Assembly (NCBI RefSeq): GCF_015223435.1
Contig: NZ_VHKO01000013.1
Location: 1 to 64,000, forward strand
Source of the DNA: Vibrio hibernica
GTDB taxonomy: Bacteria > Pseudomonadota > Gammaproteobacteria > Enterobacterales > Vibrionaceae
Reading direction: 5' to 3'
Length of the DNA: 64,000 bases
Shown: positions 1 to 11,176 of the stretch, one piece after another
Numbering within the stretch: position 1 is the first letter of the stretch
Layout: each line of letters begins with the position of its first letter
Made by a program: the position numbers and the translations under genes
Notes under the pieces: generated by a model
Databases searched by the model: none
What the model saw: only the letters and a program-made list of their open reading frames with translations
What the model was told of the DNA's origin: nothing

Positions 1-48
1 CGCTTAATTGCTGATGCTTTTAATAAACAAGATTAACAACCGTTAGTA

Positions 49-82
49 CAAAAAAGAGGGGAGCTTAGGCTTCCCTTTTTTA
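49..82 (+). terminator. Rho-independent terminator of an upstream gene
   Basis: A GGGGAGC / GCTTCCC stem with a TTAG loop is flanked by an A-tract on the left and a run of six T on the right. It should end transcription entering from the left edge of the window and insulate the S10 operon. The A-tract could let it act on the minus strand too. The gene it serves lies outside the window. Confidence 0.7.
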
Positions 83-141
83 GATCTAAAAAATAAAATA
101 TTCTCCGCATTCCGTATAGCCGATTAATTTTCATCCCACCC

Positions 142-169
142 TTGCATCCATTCTTTCGTTCTGTATAAT
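142..169 (+). promoter_or_regulatory. Putative sigma-70 promoter of the S10 operon
   Basis: TTGCAT (142-147), a 16-nt spacer and a perfect TATAAT (164-169) are followed by a GC-rich stretch (GCACCGC) that resembles the discriminator of growth-rate-controlled ribosomal promoters. Transcription would start near 176 and give a leader of about 275 nt before rpsJ. It is the best match I can see between the terminator at 49-82 and rpsJ. The assignment is inference. Confidence 0.5.
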
Positions 170-175
170 GCACCG

Positions 176-763
<588 letters not shown>

Positions 764-776
764 GGGAGAAGAGATA

Positions 777-1406
777 ATGATTGGTCTAGTCGGTCGTAAA
801 GTGGGTATGACCCGCGTATTTACCGAAGAAGGCGTTTCTATCCCTGTAACAGTTGTTGAGGTTGAAGCGAACCGTGTTTCTCAAGTGCGTACACTTGAAA
901 ACGATGGTTACTCAGCTATTCAAGTAACTGCAGGTGCTAAGAAAGCTAACCGTGTATCTAAGCCTGAAGCTGGTCACTTTGCGAAAGCGGGTGTTGAAGC
1001 AGGTCGCGGTCTTTGGGAATTCCGTTTAGAAAACGGTGAAGAGTTTGAAGTTGGCGCTGAGCTAAACGTAGAACTTTTCAATGAAATCAAAAAAGTAGAC
1101 GTTACTGGTACATCTAAAGGTAAGGGCTTCCAAGGCGTAGTTAAACGCTGGAACTTCCGTACTCAAGATATGACTCACGGTAACTCTTTGTCTCACCGTG
1201 CACCGGGTTCAATTGGCCAATGTCAAACTCCAGGTCGCGTGTTTAAAGGCAAAAAAATGGCTGGTCACATGGGTGCTGAGCGTGTAACGACTCAAAACCT
1301 AGAGATCGTACGTGTTGACGCTGAACGCAATCTGCTTCTTATTAAAGGTGCAGTACCGGGTTCTATCGGCGGCAGCGTTATCGTAAAACCAGCTATTAAA
1401 GCATAA
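777..1406 (+). CDS. rplC: 50S ribosomal protein L3
   Basis: The 209-residue protein has the family length and the N-terminal [13 protein letters not shown]. The long central extension that reaches the peptidyl-transferase centre includes [15 protein letters not shown]. Gln150 in it corresponds to the glutamine methylated by PrmB in E. coli L3. L3 binds 23S rRNA early in assembly. A GGGAGAAG ribosome-binding site precedes the ATG. Second gene of the S10 operon. Confidence 0.98.
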   Translation: MIGLVGRKVGMTRVFTEEGVSIPVTVVEVEANRVSQVRTLENDGYSAIQVTAGAKKANRVSKPEAGHFAKAGVEAGRGLWEFRLENGEEFEVGAELNVELFNEIKKVDVTGTSKGKGFQGVVKRWNFRTQDMTHGNSLSHRAPGSIGQCQTPGRVFKGKKMAGHMGAERVTTQNLEIVRVDAERNLLLIKGAVPGSIGGSVIVKPAIKA

Positions 1407-1422
1407 CGTCTAGGAGTAAGTA

Positions 1423-2025
1423 ATGGAATTGATGGTTAAAGGTGCTGATGCACTAACTGTTTCCGAGACTACTTTCGGACGTGAGTTTAACGAAGCTCTT
1501 GTACATCAAGTAGTTGTTGCATATGCAGCAGGTGCTCGTCAAGGTACTCGTGCTCAAAAGACTCGTTCTGAAGTATCTGGTGGCGGCGCTAAACCATGGC
1601 GTCAAAAAGGTACTGGCCGTGCACGTGCTGGTACAATCCGTAGCCCAATCTGGCGTACAGGTGGTGTTACTTTTGCTGCGAAACCACAAAATCACAGCCA
1701 AAAAGTTAACAAAAAAATGTACCGTGGTGCTATGAAAAGCATTCTTTCTGAATTAGTTCGTCAAGAGCGTTTAATCGTTGTTGATAACTTCTCAGTTGAA
1801 GCGCCAAAAACTAAAGACCTAGTTGCTAAGCTTAAAGATCTTGAGCTAAACGATGTATTAATCGTAACTAGCGAAGTAGACGAGAATCTATTCTTAGCTG
1901 CTCGTAACCTTTACAAAGTTGATGCACGTGATGTTGCTGGTATTGATCCAGTTAGTCTAATCGCATTTGACAAGGTTCTAATTACTGCTGACGCAGTGAA
2001 GCAAGTTGAGGAGATGCTGGCATGA
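1423..2025 (+). CDS. rplD: 50S ribosomal protein L4, S10 operon regulator
   Basis: The 200-residue protein carries the conserved basic tentacle [18 protein letters not shown] (about residues 52-69), which lines the peptide exit tunnel. In enteric bacteria free L4 binds the S10 leader and represses the whole operon, so this is the likely regulator of rpsJ to rpsQ. Its stop codon overlaps the rplW start by 4 nt (ATGA), which suggests translational coupling. Confidence 0.98.
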   Translation: MELMVKGADALTVSETTFGREFNEALVHQVVVAYAAGARQGTRAQKTRSEVSGGGAKPWRQKGTGRARAGTIRSPIWRTGGVTFAAKPQNHSQKVNKKMYRGAMKSILSELVRQERLIVVDNFSVEAPKTKDLVAKLKDLELNDVLIVTSEVDENLFLAARNLYKVDARDVAGIDPVSLIAFDKVLITADAVKQVEEMLA

Positions 2026-2324
2026 TCAGTGAAGAGCGTCTACTAAAAGTTCTACGTGCTCCACATATTTCTGAAAAAGCGACAATGACTGCTGAAAAAG
2101 CAAATACTATCGTTTTTAAAGTTGCTATTAATGCAACTAAAAAAGAAATTAAAGCAGCTGTAGAAAAGCTATTTGAAGTTGAAGTTAAGTCTGTAAATAC
2201 CCTAGTTCTTAAGGGTAAGACCAAGCGTTCAGGTGCTCGTGAAGGTCGTCGTTCAGACGTCAAGAAAGCGTACGTGACGTTGAAAGAAGGTCAAGACCTT
2301 GACTTCGTTGGCGGTGCTGAGTAA
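2022..2324 (+). CDS. rplW: 50S ribosomal protein L23
   Basis: The 100-residue protein begins [20 protein letters not shown], the typical L23 start. L23 sits at the tunnel exit and is the docking site for trigger factor and SRP. The gene overlaps the end of rplD by 4 nt and precedes rplB by 15 nt. Confidence 0.97.
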   Translation: MISEERLLKVLRAPHISEKATMTAEKANTIVFKVAINATKKEIKAAVEKLFEVEVKSVNTLVLKGKTKRSGAREGRRSDVKKAYVTLKEGQDLDFVGGAE

Positions 2325-2339
2325 CAGGAGTAGTTAAAA

Positions 2340-3164
2340 ATGGCTATTGTTAAGTGTAAGCCGACTTCCCCTGGTCGTCGCCACGTTGTTAAAGTAGTTA
2401 ATGCTGACCTTCATAAAGGTAAGCCTTACGCACCACTTTTAGAGAAAAACTCTAAAAACGGTGGTCGTAATAATAACGGTCGTATTACAGTTCGTCATAT
2501 TGGTGGTGGTCATAAGCACCATTACCGTCTGATTGACTTTAAACGTAACAAAGATGGGATCCCTGCAAAGGTTGAACGTCTAGAATACGATCCAAACCGT
2601 AGTGCAAACATTGCTTTAGTATTGTATGCAGACGGTGAACGTCGTTATATCATTGCACCTAAAGGCATTCAAGCCGGTGATGCGATCCAGTCTGGTGTTG
2701 ATGCCGCAATCAAAGCAGGTAATACCCTGCCGATGCGTAATATCCCAGTAGGTTCGACTATTCACTGTATTGAACTTAAGCCTGGTAAAGGTGCACAGCT
2801 GGCTCGTTCAGCTGGTGCATATGCTCAACTTGTCGCTCGCGACGGTTCATATGTAACTTTACGCTTACGTTCTGGTGAGATGCGTAAAGTGTTATCTGAA
2901 GGCCGTGCAACTATCGGTGAAGTAGGTAACTCTGAACACATGCTTCGTGAACTTGGTAAAGCTGGTGCTAACCGCTGGCGCGGTGTTCGTCCTACCGTTC
3001 GCGGTGTGGTAATGAACCCAGTAGATCACCCACACGGTGGTGGTGAAGGTCGTACTTCGGGCGGTCGTCATCCAGTTTCTCCATGGGGTATGCCAACTAA
3101 AGGCTTCAAAACCCGTAAGAACAAACGCACTGACAAGTACATTGTACGTCGTCGTAACAAATAA
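2340..3164 (+). CDS. rplB: 50S ribosomal protein L2
   Basis: The 274-residue protein has the OB-fold and SH3-like domains of L2 and the invariant C-terminal [12 protein letters not shown] motif. His230 corresponds to E. coli His229, which is implicated in peptidyl-transferase activity. L2 is needed for subunit association. An AGGAG ribosome-binding site lies just upstream. Confidence 0.98.
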   Translation: MAIVKCKPTSPGRRHVVKVVNADLHKGKPYAPLLEKNSKNGGRNNNGRITVRHIGGGHKHHYRLIDFKRNKDGIPAKVERLEYDPNRSANIALVLYADGERRYIIAPKGIQAGDAIQSGVDAAIKAGNTLPMRNIPVGSTIHCIELKPGKGAQLARSAGAYAQLVARDGSYVTLRLRSGEMRKVLSEGRATIGEVGNSEHMLRELGKAGANRWRGVRPTVRGVVMNPVDHPHGGGEGRTSGGRHPVSPWGMPTKGFKTRKNKRTDKYIVRRRNK

Positions 3165-3171
3165 TCTATAA

Positions 3172-3462
<291 letters not shown>

Positions 3463-3472
3463 GGAGTAAATA

Positions 3473-3805
3473 ATGGAAGCTATTGCTAAACATAACTTTG
3501 CTCGCATTTCTCCTCAGAAAGCTCGCTTAGTTGCAGACCAAATCCGTGGTAAATCAGTAGACCAAGCTCTTGAAATTTTGACATTCAGCAACAAAAAAGC
3601 TGCTGAATTAATTAAGAAAGTTCTTGATTCTGCGATTGCAAATGCGGAACACAACGAAGGTGCAGATATTGATGATCTTAATGTCGCTAAAATCTTCGTA
3701 GATGAGGGTCCTATCATGAAGCGTATTATGCCTCGTGCTAAAGGCCGTGCCGATCGTATCTTGAAGCGTTCAAGCCACATCACTATTGTTGTAGCAGATC
3801 GCTAA
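3473..3805 (+). CDS. rplV: 50S ribosomal protein L22
   Basis: The 110-residue protein has the L22 core and the C-terminal beta-hairpin ([15 protein letters not shown], about residues 82-96) that lines the exit tunnel near the macrolide site. Nothing in the hairpin suggests a resistance deletion. It is the usual L22 length for enterics and vibrios. Confidence 0.97.
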   Translation: MEAIAKHNFARISPQKARLVADQIRGKSVDQALEILTFSNKKAAELIKKVLDSAIANAEHNEGADIDDLNVAKIFVDEGPIMKRIMPRAKGRADRILKRSSHITIVVADR

Positions 3806-3825
3806 AAGACTAGGAGAGTAAGCAA

Positions 3826-4524
3826 ATGGGTCAGAAAGTACATCCAAATGGTATTCGTCTTGGCATCGTTAAGCCTTGGAATGCTACATGGTTTGCTAAT
3901 ACCAAAGAATTCGCTGACAACCTAGACGGCGACTTCAAGGTACGTCAGTTCTTAACGAAAGAACTGTCTAAAGCGTCTTTATCTCGCATCGTTATCGAGC
4001 GTCCAGCGAAAAGCATTCGTGTGACTATTCACACTGCTCGCCCTGGTATCGTTATCGGTAAAAAAGGCGAAGACGTTGAGAAGCTACGCGCAGCTGTAGC
4101 TAAAATTGCAGGTGTACCGGCGCAAATTAACATTGCAGAAGTACGCAAACCAGAGCTAGATGGTCAATTAGTGGCTGATAGCATCTCGTCTCAACTAGAA
4201 CGTCGTGTTATGTTCCGTCGCGCTATGAAGCGCGCAGTACAAAATGCAATGCGTCTAGGTGCTAAGGGTATTAAAGTAGAAGTAAGCGGCCGTCTTGGCG
4301 GTGCTGAAATCGCGCGTACTGAATGGTACCGTGAAGGCCGTGTGCCACTACATACCCTACGTGCTGACATTGATTATGCAACTTCTTCGGCTCACACCCA
4401 ATACGGTGTGATCGGTGTTAAAGTTTGGATCTTCAAAGGAGAAATCCTTGGTGGAATGCCTGACGCAAACGCTGTTGAGCCAAAGGCTGATAAGCCTAAG
4501 AAGCAGCGTAAAAGCCGTAAGTAA
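3826..4524 (+). CDS. rpsC: 30S ribosomal protein S3
   Basis: The 232-residue protein begins [14 protein letters not shown] and contains a type II KH domain with the [10 protein letters not shown] loop at residues 74-83. S3 forms part of the mRNA entry channel and helicase with S4 and S5. The C-terminal tail is lysine-rich and variable, as is normal for the family. An AGGAG-type ribosome-binding site precedes the ATG. Confidence 0.98.
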   Translation: MGQKVHPNGIRLGIVKPWNATWFANTKEFADNLDGDFKVRQFLTKELSKASLSRIVIERPAKSIRVTIHTARPGIVIGKKGEDVEKLRAAVAKIAGVPAQINIAEVRKPELDGQLVADSISSQLERRVMFRRAMKRAVQNAMRLGAKGIKVEVSGRLGGAEIARTEWYREGRVPLHTLRADIDYATSSAHTQYGVIGVKVWIFKGEILGGMPDANAVEPKADKPKKQRKSRK

Positions 4525-4535
4525 GGAGACGACTG

Positions 4536-4946
4536 ATGCTACAACCTAAACGTACTAAATTCCGTAAGGTTATGACTGGTCGTAACCGTGGTCTAGCTAA
4601 AGGTACTGATGTGAGCTTCGGCGAATTCGGTCTTAAAGCTGTAGGCCGTGGTCGTATGACAGCTCGTCAAATCGAAGCGGCACGTCGTGCTATGACGCGT
4701 CACGTTAAGCGTCAAGGTCAAATCTGGATCCGAGTTTTCCCAGATAAACCTATCACAGAAAAGCCTCTTGAAGTTCGTCAAGGTAAAGGTAAGGGTAACG
4801 TAGAATATTGGGTTGCCCAAATCCAGCCTGGTAAAGTGATGTACGAGATGGGTGGTGTACCTGAAGAGTTGGCACGTGAAGCGTTCCGTCTAGCGGCGCG
4901 CAAACTGCCTATAAAAACAACTTTTGTAACTAAGCAGGTGATGTGA
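4536..4946 (+). CDS. rplP: 50S ribosomal protein L16
   Basis: The 136-residue protein is the normal L16 length and carries VRQGKGKGN. Arg81 aligns with the arginine hydroxylated by the oxygenase YcfD/RoxA in E. coli. L16 organises the A-site region of 23S rRNA. Its TGA stop shares one base with the rpmC start (TGATG), which indicates coupling. Confidence 0.98.
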   Translation: MLQPKRTKFRKVMTGRNRGLAKGTDVSFGEFGLKAVGRGRMTARQIEAARRAMTRHVKRQGQIWIRVFPDKPITEKPLEVRQGKGKGNVEYWVAQIQPGKVMYEMGGVPEELAREAFRLAARKLPIKTTFVTKQVM

Positions 4947-5137
4947 TGAAAGCACAAGACCTACGCGAAAAAAGCGTTGAAGAGCTTAACGCTGAGTTAT
5001 TGAACTTGCTACGTGAACAGTTTAACTTGCGCATGCAAGCTGCAACTGGTCAACTTCAGCAAACTCATACTCTGAAAGCTGTACGCCGTGATATCGCACG
5101 TGTTAAGACTGTTTTGACTAGTAAGGCAGGCGCATAA
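4946..5137 (+). CDS. rpmC: 50S ribosomal protein L29
   Basis: The 63-residue product starting [15 protein letters not shown] matches L29, a helical protein at the tunnel exit next to L23. A GTG three bases earlier (4943) is also in frame. The ATG at 4946 gives the family N-terminus and a one-base overlap with rplP, so it is chosen. Its stop shares one base with rpsQ (TAATG). Confidence 0.96.
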   Translation: MKAQDLREKSVEELNAELLNLLREQFNLRMQAATGQLQQTHTLKAVRRDIARVKTVLTSKAGA

Positions 5138-5391
5138 TGAGCGAAACTACTCGTACGACTCAAGGTCGTGTAATTAGTGACAAGATGGATAAGTCTATTG
5201 TTGTTGCTATCGAACGTTTTATTAAACATCCAATTTATGGGAAGTTTATTAAACGTACGACAAAAGTACATGCACATGATGAAAACAACGAATGTGGCCA
5301 AGGCGACAAAGTTGAAATCTGTGAGTGTCGCCCACTATCTAAGACTAAGTCTTGGACATTGGTAAAAGTTCTAGAAAAAGCGAAAATTTAA
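5137..5391 (+). CDS. rpsQ: 30S ribosomal protein S17
   Basis: The 84-residue OB-fold protein contains [18 protein letters not shown] and [11 protein letters not shown], both typical of S17, a primary 16S rRNA binder. It is the last gene of the S10 operon and is followed within 30 nt by a strong terminator. Confidence 0.97.
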   Translation: MSETTRTTQGRVISDKMDKSIVVAIERFIKHPIYGKFIKRTTKVHAHDENNECGQGDKVEICECRPLSKTKSWTLVKVLEKAKI

Positions 5392-5418
5392 TTTTCTGTT
5401 ATTTTTTAGATCTTTAAG

Positions 5419-5456
5419 ACGGCTCCAAAGGTTTTTTTGGAGCCGTTTATTTTTTG
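5419..5456 (+). terminator. Terminator at the end of the S10 operon
   Basis: A perfect 11-bp stem ACGGCTCCAAA (5419-5429) / TTTGGAGCCGT (5436-5446) is followed by TTATTTTTT. It separates the S10 and spc operons, which argues for a separate spc promoter just downstream. Confidence 0.9.
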
Positions 5457-5478
5457 ACTACCTTTCTAAAAGAAACGG

Positions 5479-5487
5479 TGGTACAAT
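5479..5487 (+). promoter_or_regulatory. Putative spc operon promoter, extended -10
   Basis: TGG-TACAAT forms an extended -10 element (TGn at 5479-5481, hexamer 5482-5487) followed by TCGCAGCCC, a GC-rich discriminator. The -35 region is poor. TTGACT at 5454-5459 is 22 nt away, too far for standard spacing. Position directly after the S10 terminator and 70 nt before rplN supports the call. Confidence 0.5.
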
Positions 5488-5557
5488 TCGCAGCCCTTGT
5501 AAAAGAGGCAGCCCGACCCGTGATGGGTCTAGTTTTAATATTTAGCGGAGCACTAAC

Positions 5558-5929
5558 ATGATCCAAATGCAAAGTACACTCGACGCAGCGGATAACTCCG
5601 GCGCTCGCAGAGTAATGTGTATTAAGGTTCTGGGTGGCTCTCACCGCCGTTATGCACATATCGGAGACATCATTAAAGTTACTGTTAAGGAAGCAATTCC
5701 TCGCGGTAAAGTTAAAAAAGGTGATGTCCTGAAAGCGGTAGTGGTGCGCACCCGTAAAGGCGTTCGTCGTCCAGACGGTTCTGTCATTCGCTTCGACCGT
5801 AATGCTTGTGTCTTGTTGAATGACAATACTGAGCAACCAGTCGGTACACGTATCTTTGGTCCTGTGACTCGTGAACTTCGTAATGCGAAATTCATGAAGA
5901 TTGTATCACTAGCACCTGAAGTTCTGTAA
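5558..5929 (+). CDS. rplN: 50S ribosomal protein L14
   Basis: The 123-residue protein contains [20 protein letters not shown] and ends [12 protein letters not shown], diagnostic of L14, which forms bridge B8 to the 30S subunit and binds the silencing factor RsfS. It is the first gene of the spc operon, with a GCGGAG ribosome-binding site before the ATG. Confidence 0.98.
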   Translation: MIQMQSTLDAADNSGARRVMCIKVLGGSHRRYAHIGDIIKVTVKEAIPRGKVKKGDVLKAVVVRTRKGVRRPDGSVIRFDRNACVLLNDNTEQPVGTRIFGPVTRELRNAKFMKIVSLAPEVL

Positions 5930-5943
5930 GGAGCGACAATAAA

Positions 5944-6258
5944 ATGGCAGCTAAAATCCGTCGTAATGACGAAGTAATCGTTCTTGCTGGTAAAGATAAA
6001 GGCAAGCGCGGTAAAGTAACTAAGGTTCTCGAAACTGGTAAAGTTTTCGTTGAAGGTATCAACCTTGTTAAAAAACACCAAAAGCCTCAACCGGCTACTG
6101 GTCAACAAGGTGGCATCGTTGAACAAGAAGCAGCTATTGATGCTTCTAACGTTGCAATCTTTAACGCATCTACTGGTAAAGCGGATCGTATCGGTTTCCG
6201 TTTGGAAGAAGGCACTAAAGTGCGTTTCTTCAAATCAAACGGTGAATTAATTAAGTAA
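5944..6258 (+). CDS. rplX: 50S ribosomal protein L24
   Basis: The 104-residue KOW-domain protein starts [20 protein letters not shown] and carries the GKRGKV loop. L24 is an assembly initiator that binds the 5' end of 23S rRNA. In E. coli the L24/L5 boundary is the region repressed by S8; the gap to rplE here is 14 nt. Confidence 0.97.
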   Translation: MAAKIRRNDEVIVLAGKDKGKRGKVTKVLETGKVFVEGINLVKKHQKPQPATGQQGGIVEQEAAIDASNVAIFNASTGKADRIGFRLEEGTKVRFFKSNGELIK

Positions 6259-6272
6259 TTTGGAGTTCTACT

Positions 6273-6812
6273 ATGGCGAAACTGCATGATTACTACAAGT
6301 CGTCTGTAGTCGCTGAACTGACCAAAGAGTTCAGCTACACAAGCGTCATGCAAGTCCCTAGGATTGATAAAATCACCCTAAATATGGGCGTTGGTGAAGC
6401 AATAAACGATAAGAAACTTCTAGAGAATGCTGCTAGTGATATGGCGACCATTTCAGGTCAAAAACCATTAATTACAAAAGCACGCAAATCTGTAGCTGGT
6501 TTTAAAATTCGTGAAGGCTATCCGATTGGTTGTAAAGTAACCTTGCGTGGCGAGCGTATGTGGGATTTCTTTGAGCGTTTGATTTCTATCGCTCTTCCAC
6601 GAGTACGTGATTTCCGTGGTGTTAGCGCTAAGTCTTTTGACGGACGCGGTAACTACAGCATGGGCGTTCGCGAGCAAATCATCTTTCCGGAAATCGACTA
6701 CGATAAAGTCGATCGTGTACGCGGTCTTGATATTACTATCACGACGTCTGCTAGTACCGATGAAGAAGGCCGAGCTCTGCTGGCTGCCTTTAACTTCCCA
6801 TTCCGCAAATAA
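6273..6812 (+). CDS. rplE: 50S ribosomal protein L5
   Basis: The 179-residue protein starting [16 protein letters not shown] matches L5, which binds 5S rRNA with L18 and L25 and contacts P-site tRNA. The conserved segments [11 protein letters not shown] and [18 protein letters not shown] are present. In E. coli S8 represses translation from a site at the start of rplE. Confidence 0.98.
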   Translation: MAKLHDYYKSSVVAELTKEFSYTSVMQVPRIDKITLNMGVGEAINDKKLLENAASDMATISGQKPLITKARKSVAGFKIREGYPIGCKVTLRGERMWDFFERLISIALPRVRDFRGVSAKSFDGRGNYSMGVREQIIFPEIDYDKVDRVRGLDITITTSASTDEEGRALLAAFNFPFRK

Positions 6813-6829
6813 GGTGAAGGGTTACTGTT

Positions 6830-7135
6830 ATGGCTAAACAATCAATGAAAGCACGTGAAACTAAACGTGCAAAGCTTGTAGCGCAATTTGCTGAAAAGCG
6901 TTTTGCTCTTAAAGCAACAATCAGCGATGTAAACGCATCTGAAGAAGATCGTTGGAATGCAGTTCTTAAATTGCAATCTCTTCCTCGTGATTCAAGTGCA
7001 TCACGTCAGCGCAACCGTTGCAACCAAACTGGTCGCCCACACGGTTTCCTACGTAAATTCGGTCTGAGCCGTATCAAAGTTCGTGAAGCTTGCATGAAAG
7101 GCGAGATTCCTGGACTTCGTAAGGCCAGCTGGTAA
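6830..7135 (+). CDS. rpsN: 30S ribosomal protein S14, zinc-free form
   Basis: The 101-residue protein is the long form of S14. It lacks the CxxC...CxxC zinc ribbon of the short paralogue and has the C-terminal [19 protein letters not shown]. It binds the 30S head. No zinc-independent duplicate would be needed for this form. An AGGTGAAGG ribosome-binding site lies upstream. Confidence 0.97.
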   Translation: MAKQSMKARETKRAKLVAQFAEKRFALKATISDVNASEEDRWNAVLKLQSLPRDSSASRQRNRCNQTGRPHGFLRKFGLSRIKVREACMKGEIPGLRKASW

Positions 7136-7164
7136 TTGCCACTTAATCATTTGGAGTAAATCTT

Positions 7165-7557
7165 ATGAGCATGCAAGATCCGATCTCGGATATGCTGACC
7201 CGTATTCGTAACGGGCAGTCAGCAAATAAAGTTGCTGTGAAAATGCCTTCTTCAAAGCTTAAAGTTGCACTTGCTACTTTACTCAAAGCTGAAGGTTATA
7301 TCGCTGACTTCGCTGTAGATAGCGAAGTAAAACCGGTGCTAGAAGTTACACTTAAGTACTTCCAAGCTAATCCTGTAATTGAGCAAATCCAACGTGTATC
7401 ACGTCCTGGTTTACGCGTCTATAAGAATAAAGACACGTTACCGACTGTGATGGGTGGTTTGGGTGTTGCTGTTGTGTCCACTTCCAAGGGTCTGATGTCT
7501 GACCGTGCTGCTCGTAAAGCAGGTCTTGGTGGTGAAATCATCTGTTACGTTGCGTAA
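7165..7557 (+). CDS. rpsH: 30S ribosomal protein S8, spc operon regulator
   Basis: The 130-residue protein begins [18 protein letters not shown] and contains the C-terminal [20 protein letters not shown] motif. S8 is a primary 16S rRNA binder and, in E. coli, the translational repressor of the spc operon. It lies between rpsN and rplF as expected. Confidence 0.98.
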   Translation: MSMQDPISDMLTRIRNGQSANKVAVKMPSSKLKVALATLLKAEGYIADFAVDSEVKPVLEVTLKYFQANPVIEQIQRVSRPGLRVYKNKDTLPTVMGGLGVAVVSTSKGLMSDRAARKAGLGGEIICYVA

Positions 7558-7567
7558 GGAGTAGACT

Positions 7568-8101
7568 ATGTCTCGTGTTGCTAAAGCACCAGTTGCTATT
7601 CCTGCCGGCGTTGAGGTGAAACTGAACGGCCAGGAAGTCACTGTCAAAGGTGCTAAAGGTGAATTAACTCGCGTTATAAATAACGCTGTAGTTCTTTCAC
7701 AGGAAGATAACAACCTAACATTTACACCTAAAGATGGTGTATTTAAAGCAAATGCTCAAGCAGGTACTGCTCGTGCGCTAGTGAATAATATGGTTGTTGG
7801 TGTTACTGAAGGCTTTACTAAGAAGCTAGTTCTTAAAGGTGTAGGTTACCGTGCTACCATTAAAGGTAATGCAGTAGGCCTGACTTTAGGCTTCTCACAC
7901 CCTGTAGAGCATGCTCTACCAGAAGGTGTTAAAGCAGAATGTCCAACTCAAACTGAGATCATTTTAACTGGTTGTGATAAGCAACAAGTTGGTCAAGTTG
8001 CAGCAGACATTCGTTCTTACCGTGAGCCTGAGCCTTATAAAGGCAAAGGTGTTCGTTACGCAGATGAAAATGTGCGTACTAAAGAAGCTAAGAAGAAGTA
8101 A
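7568..8101 (+). CDS. rplF: 50S ribosomal protein L6
   Basis: The 177-residue protein has the two repeated L6 domains and the C-terminal signature [12 protein letters not shown] near the sarcin-ricin loop binding face. It starts [15 protein letters not shown]. The 10-nt gap from rpsH and an AAGGAG ribosome-binding site support the start. Confidence 0.98.
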   Translation: MSRVAKAPVAIPAGVEVKLNGQEVTVKGAKGELTRVINNAVVLSQEDNNLTFTPKDGVFKANAQAGTARALVNNMVVGVTEGFTKKLVLKGVGYRATIKGNAVGLTLGFSHPVEHALPEGVKAECPTQTEIILTGCDKQQVGQVAADIRSYREPEPYKGKGVRYADENVRTKEAKKK

Positions 8102-8110
8102 GGTAACACT

Positions 8111-8464
8111 ATGGATAAGAAAGCATCTCGCATCCGTCGTGCTACACGCGCACGTCGTAAGATTGCCGAGCTAGGCGCAAACCGTCTAGTAGTACACCGT
8201 ACTCCACGTCATGTGTACGCTCAGGTTATCGCACCAAACGGCTCTGTGGTTATCGCTTCTGCTTCTACTGTAGAAAAGGCGATCCGTGAGCAAGTTAAGA
8301 ATACTGGTAACGTTGACGCTGCTAAAGCTGTAGGTAAAGCTATTGCTGAGCGCGCTATCGAAAAAGGCATCTTAGATGTTGCTTTCGATCGTTCTGGTTT
8401 CCAATACCACGGTCGAGTAGCGGCACTTGCAGATTCTGCACGTGAAGCTGGTCTGAAATTCTAA
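8111..8464 (+). CDS. rplR: 50S ribosomal protein L18
   Basis: The 117-residue protein has a basic N-terminus ([15 protein letters not shown]) and the conserved C-terminal [25 protein letters not shown]18 binds 5S rRNA together with L5. The product has the standard length. Confidence 0.97.
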   Translation: MDKKASRIRRATRARRKIAELGANRLVVHRTPRHVYAQVIAPNGSVVIASASTVEKAIREQVKNTGNVDAAKAVGKAIAERAIEKGILDVAFDRSGFQYHGRVAALADSAREAGLKF

Positions 8465-8478
8465 GGTAGGGTTGGAAG

Positions 8479-8979
8479 ATGGCTAAACAAGAACAACAAG
8501 CTTCAGATTTGAACGAAAAGTTAATCGCTGTTAACCGTGTTGCAAAAACGGTTAAAGGTGGTCGAATCTTTAGCTTTACTGCACTAACTGTTGTTGGTGA
8601 CGGTAATGGTCGCATTGGTTTCGGTTACGGTAAAGCCCGTGAAGTACCAGCTGCGATTCAAAAAGCAATGGAAAAAGCACGTCGTAACATGGTTACTATC
8701 GCGCTTAATGAAGGCACTCTTCACCACTCAGTGAAAGGTCGCCATACAGGCTCTAAAGTTTACATGCAACCAGCTTCAGAAGGTACAGGTATCATTGCCG
8801 GTGGTGCAATGCGTGCAGTACTTGAAGTTGTAGGTGTTCATAACGTTCTTGCAAAGGCGTATGGCTCTACAAACCCAATCAATGTCGTTCGTGCAACGAT
8901 TGATGGTTTGAGCGGCATGAAGTCACCAGAAATGGTAGCTGCTAAACGTGGTCTAACTGTTGAATCTATTTCGGAGTAA
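8479..8979 (+). CDS. rpsE: 30S ribosomal protein S5
   Basis: The 166-residue protein has the N-terminal double-stranded-RNA-binding-like domain ([20 protein letters not shown] from about residue 19) and the C-terminal domain. S5 is part of the mRNA entry helicase and of the fidelity interface with S4. The spectinomycin loop (VAKTVKGG) looks wild type. Confidence 0.98.
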   Translation: MAKQEQQASDLNEKLIAVNRVAKTVKGGRIFSFTALTVVGDGNGRIGFGYGKAREVPAAIQKAMEKARRNMVTIALNEGTLHHSVKGRHTGSKVYMQPASEGTGIIAGGAMRAVLEVVGVHNVLAKAYGSTNPINVVRATIDGLSGMKSPEMVAAKRGLTVESISE

Positions 8980-8986
8980 GAACACG

Positions 8987-9163
8987 ATGGCAACTATCAA
9001 GGTAACTCAAACTAAAAGCTCAATCGGCCGTCTACCGAAGCATAAAGCTTCTTTGCGTGGTCTAGGCCTTCGTCGTATCAACCATACAGTTGAACTTGAA
9101 GATACTCCGTGTGTACGCGGAATGATCAACAAAGTTTACTATATGGTTAAAGTTGAGGAGTAA
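8987..9163 (+). CDS. rpmD: 50S ribosomal protein L30
   Basis: The 58-residue product starting [20 protein letters not shown] matches L30. An open frame extends upstream to 8960, but that would overlap rpsE and add nine non-family residues. The ATG at 8987, 7 nt after the rpsE stop, is the right start; GGAG in the rpsE stop region serves as ribosome-binding site. Confidence 0.96.
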   Translation: MATIKVTQTKSSIGRLPKHKASLRGLGLRRINHTVELEDTPCVRGMINKVYYMVKVEE

Positions 9164-9168
9164 TCAGA

Positions 9169-9603
9169 ATGCGTTTGAATACTCTATCACCGGCTGCTGG
9201 TTCTAAACCTTCTAAGAAGCGTTTAGGTCGTGGTATCGGTTCTGGACTAGGTAAAACTGGTGGCCGCGGTCACAAAGGTCAAAAATCACGTTCTGGCGGC
9301 TCTGTTCGTCCAGGTTTTGAAGGCGGTCAAATGCCTTTGAAACAACGTCTACCAAAATTCGGTTTCACATCTCGTAAGAGTCTTGTGACTGCTGAAGTTC
9401 GTCTAGCTGAGCTAGCGAAAGTAACGGCTGACGTTATCGATCTTGACAGCTTAAAAGCTGCTAACGTAATCACTAAGAATATCGAATTTGTTAAAGTTGT
9501 TCTTTCTGGTGAAATTAGCAAGTCTGTCACTGTCAAAGGTCTACGTGTGACCAAAGGTGCTCAAGCTGCTATCGAAGCTGCTGGCGGTAAAATCGAAGCT
9601 TAA
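9169..9603 (+). CDS. rplO: 50S ribosomal protein L15
   Basis: The 144-residue protein has the glycine-rich basic N-terminal tail ([20 protein letters not shown]) that threads into 23S rRNA and the L27e/L15-type globular C-terminal domain. It starts 5 nt after rpmD, preceded by GAGGAG. Confidence 0.97.
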   Translation: MRLNTLSPAAGSKPSKKRLGRGIGSGLGKTGGRGHKGQKSRSGGSVRPGFEGGQMPLKQRLPKFGFTSRKSLVTAEVRLAELAKVTADVIDLDSLKAANVITKNIEFVKVVLSGEISKSVTVKGLRVTKGAQAAIEAAGGKIEA

Positions 9604-9623
9604 TCTTCGAAGGATAGGTACAG

Positions 9624-10958
9624 ATGGCTAAAAAACCAGGACAAGATTTCAGTACTGCTAAACAGGGTACTGGTGAATTAAAGTCACGTTTATTATTCGT
9701 AATAGGTGCACTTTTAGTATTCCGAGCTGGCTCTTTTGTGCCGATTCCTGGTATTGATGCGACTGTACTTGCCGATTTGTTCGAACAGCAAAAAGGTACC
9801 ATCATTGAAATGTTTAACATGTTCTCTGGTGGTGCTCTTTCGCGTGCATCTATATTAGCGTTGGGTATCATGCCGTATATTTCGGCATCGATTGTTGTCC
9901 AACTGTTAACAGTAGTTCATCCAGCGTTAGCTGAACTCAAGAAAGAGGGTGAAGCCGGCCGTCGTAAGATTAGCCGATATACACGCTATGGCACGCTTGT
10001 GCTGGCAACTTTCCAAGCAATTGGTATTGCAACTGGTTTACCGAATATGGTCCAAAATTTGGTCGTTATCGATCAAACCATGTTCACAATCATTGCTACC
10101 ATCAGTTTAGTAACTGGCACCATGTTTTTGATGTGGTTAGGTGAACAAATTACTGAGCGAGGAATTGGTAACGGTATATCATTGATTATTTTTACTGGTA
10201 TCGTTGCAGGGTTGCCTGCTGCAATCGGACATACAATTGAGCAAGCGCGTCAAGGTGAATTGAACGTGCTTCTTTTGTTGTTGATTGGTGTAATTGCGTT
10301 CGCTGTAATATATTTCGTAGTTTTCATGGAGCGTGGTCAACGTCGTATTGTCGTTAATTATGCAAAGCGTCAACAAGGTCGAAAAGTATTTGCAGCTCAA
10401 AGCACGCATTTACCATTGAAGATAAATATGGCTGGTGTTATTCCTGCCATCTTTGCTTCAAGTATTATTCTTTTTCCGGGGACTCTAGCTCAATGGCTTG
10501 GTCAAAATGGAGAAAGTCCAACATTTGGTTGGTTAACGGATGTGTCTTTAGCTTTAAGCCCAGGACAACCTCTATATATAATACTGTATGCAACAGCAAT
10601 TATTTTCTTCTGTTTCTTTTATACTGCGATGGTATTTAACCCTCGTGAAACAGCAGATAATTTGAAGAAGTCCGGTGCATTCGTACCCGGTATCCGCCCA
10701 GGTGAACAGACAGCAAGATATATAGATAAAGTAATGACACGCTTAACGCTTGTTGGTGCTTTATATATTACCTTTATTTGTTTAGTCCCACAGTTTATGA
10801 TGACCGCTTGGAACGTTAAGTTCTATTTTGGTGGTACATCACTACTAATTGTAGTGGTTGTAATCATGGACTTTATGGCACAGGTACAGACTCATCTGAT
10901 GTCTCAGCAGTATGATTCTGTGTTGAAAAAAGCAAATCTGAAAGGCTATAGTCGCTAA
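9624..10958 (+). CDS. secY: Protein translocase subunit SecY
   Basis: The 444-residue protein has ten predicted membrane helices and is the channel of the SecYEG translocon, used for inner-membrane insertion and secretion. [18 protein letters not shown] at the N-terminus, the plug-region [14 protein letters not shown] and the cytosolic loop [20 protein letters not shown] are typical. It lies inside the spc operon, as in E. coli. The length agrees with E. coli SecY (443). Confidence 0.98.
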   Translation: MAKKPGQDFSTAKQGTGELKSRLLFVIGALLVFRAGSFVPIPGIDATVLADLFEQQKGTIIEMFNMFSGGALSRASILALGIMPYISASIVVQLLTVVHPALAELKKEGEAGRRKISRYTRYGTLVLATFQAIGIATGLPNMVQNLVVIDQTMFTIIATISLVTGTMFLMWLGEQITERGIGNGISLIIFTGIVAGLPAAIGHTIEQARQGELNVLLLLLIGVIAFAVIYFVVFMERGQRRIVVNYAKRQQGRKVFAAQSTHLPLKINMAGVIPAIFASSIILFPGTLAQWLGQNGESPTFGWLTDVSLALSPGQPLYIILYATAIIFFCFFYTAMVFNPRETADNLKKSGAFVPGIRPGEQTARYIDKVMTRLTLVGALYITFICLVPQFMMTAWNVKFYFGGTSLLIVVVVIMDFMAQVQTHLMSQQYDSVLKKANLKGYSR

Positions 10959-11000
10959 TAATAGTGGTTATAGTTCAGATTTCATTTACGGAGTTTAGCA

Positions 11001-11114
11001 ATGAAAGTTCGTGCTTCCGTTAAAAAAATCTGCCGTAACTGTAAAGTTATCAAGCGCAACGGTGTTGTGCGTGTAATTTGCAGTGAGCCAAAGCATAAAC
11101 AACGCCAAGGCTAA
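11001..11114 (+). CDS. rpmJ: 50S ribosomal protein L36, zinc-ribbon form
   Basis: This 37-codon gene encodes [19 protein letters not shown] and ends EPKHKQRQG. Cys11, Cys14, Cys27 and His32 form the zinc ribbon of the C+ form of L36. Such forms are often replaced by a zinc-free paralogue under zinc limitation, and zur is also in this window. A GGAG ribosome-binding site (10990-10993) precedes the ATG. It is the last gene of the spc operon. Confidence 0.96.
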
Positions 11115-11143
11115 TTAGCAGAAATTTTTACTTGAAATATGAA

Positions 11144-11176
11144 GGCAGGCCGAGTATATTCCTCGGCCTACCTTTT
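11144..11176 (+). terminator. Terminator-like hairpin between spc and alpha operons
   Basis: GGCAGGCCGAG (11144-11154) pairs with CTCGGCCTACC (11162-11172) around a 7-nt loop, with one C/A mismatch, and is followed by only four T. It could be a weak or partial terminator allowing read-through into rpsM, or part of the alpha leader structure. Confidence 0.65.
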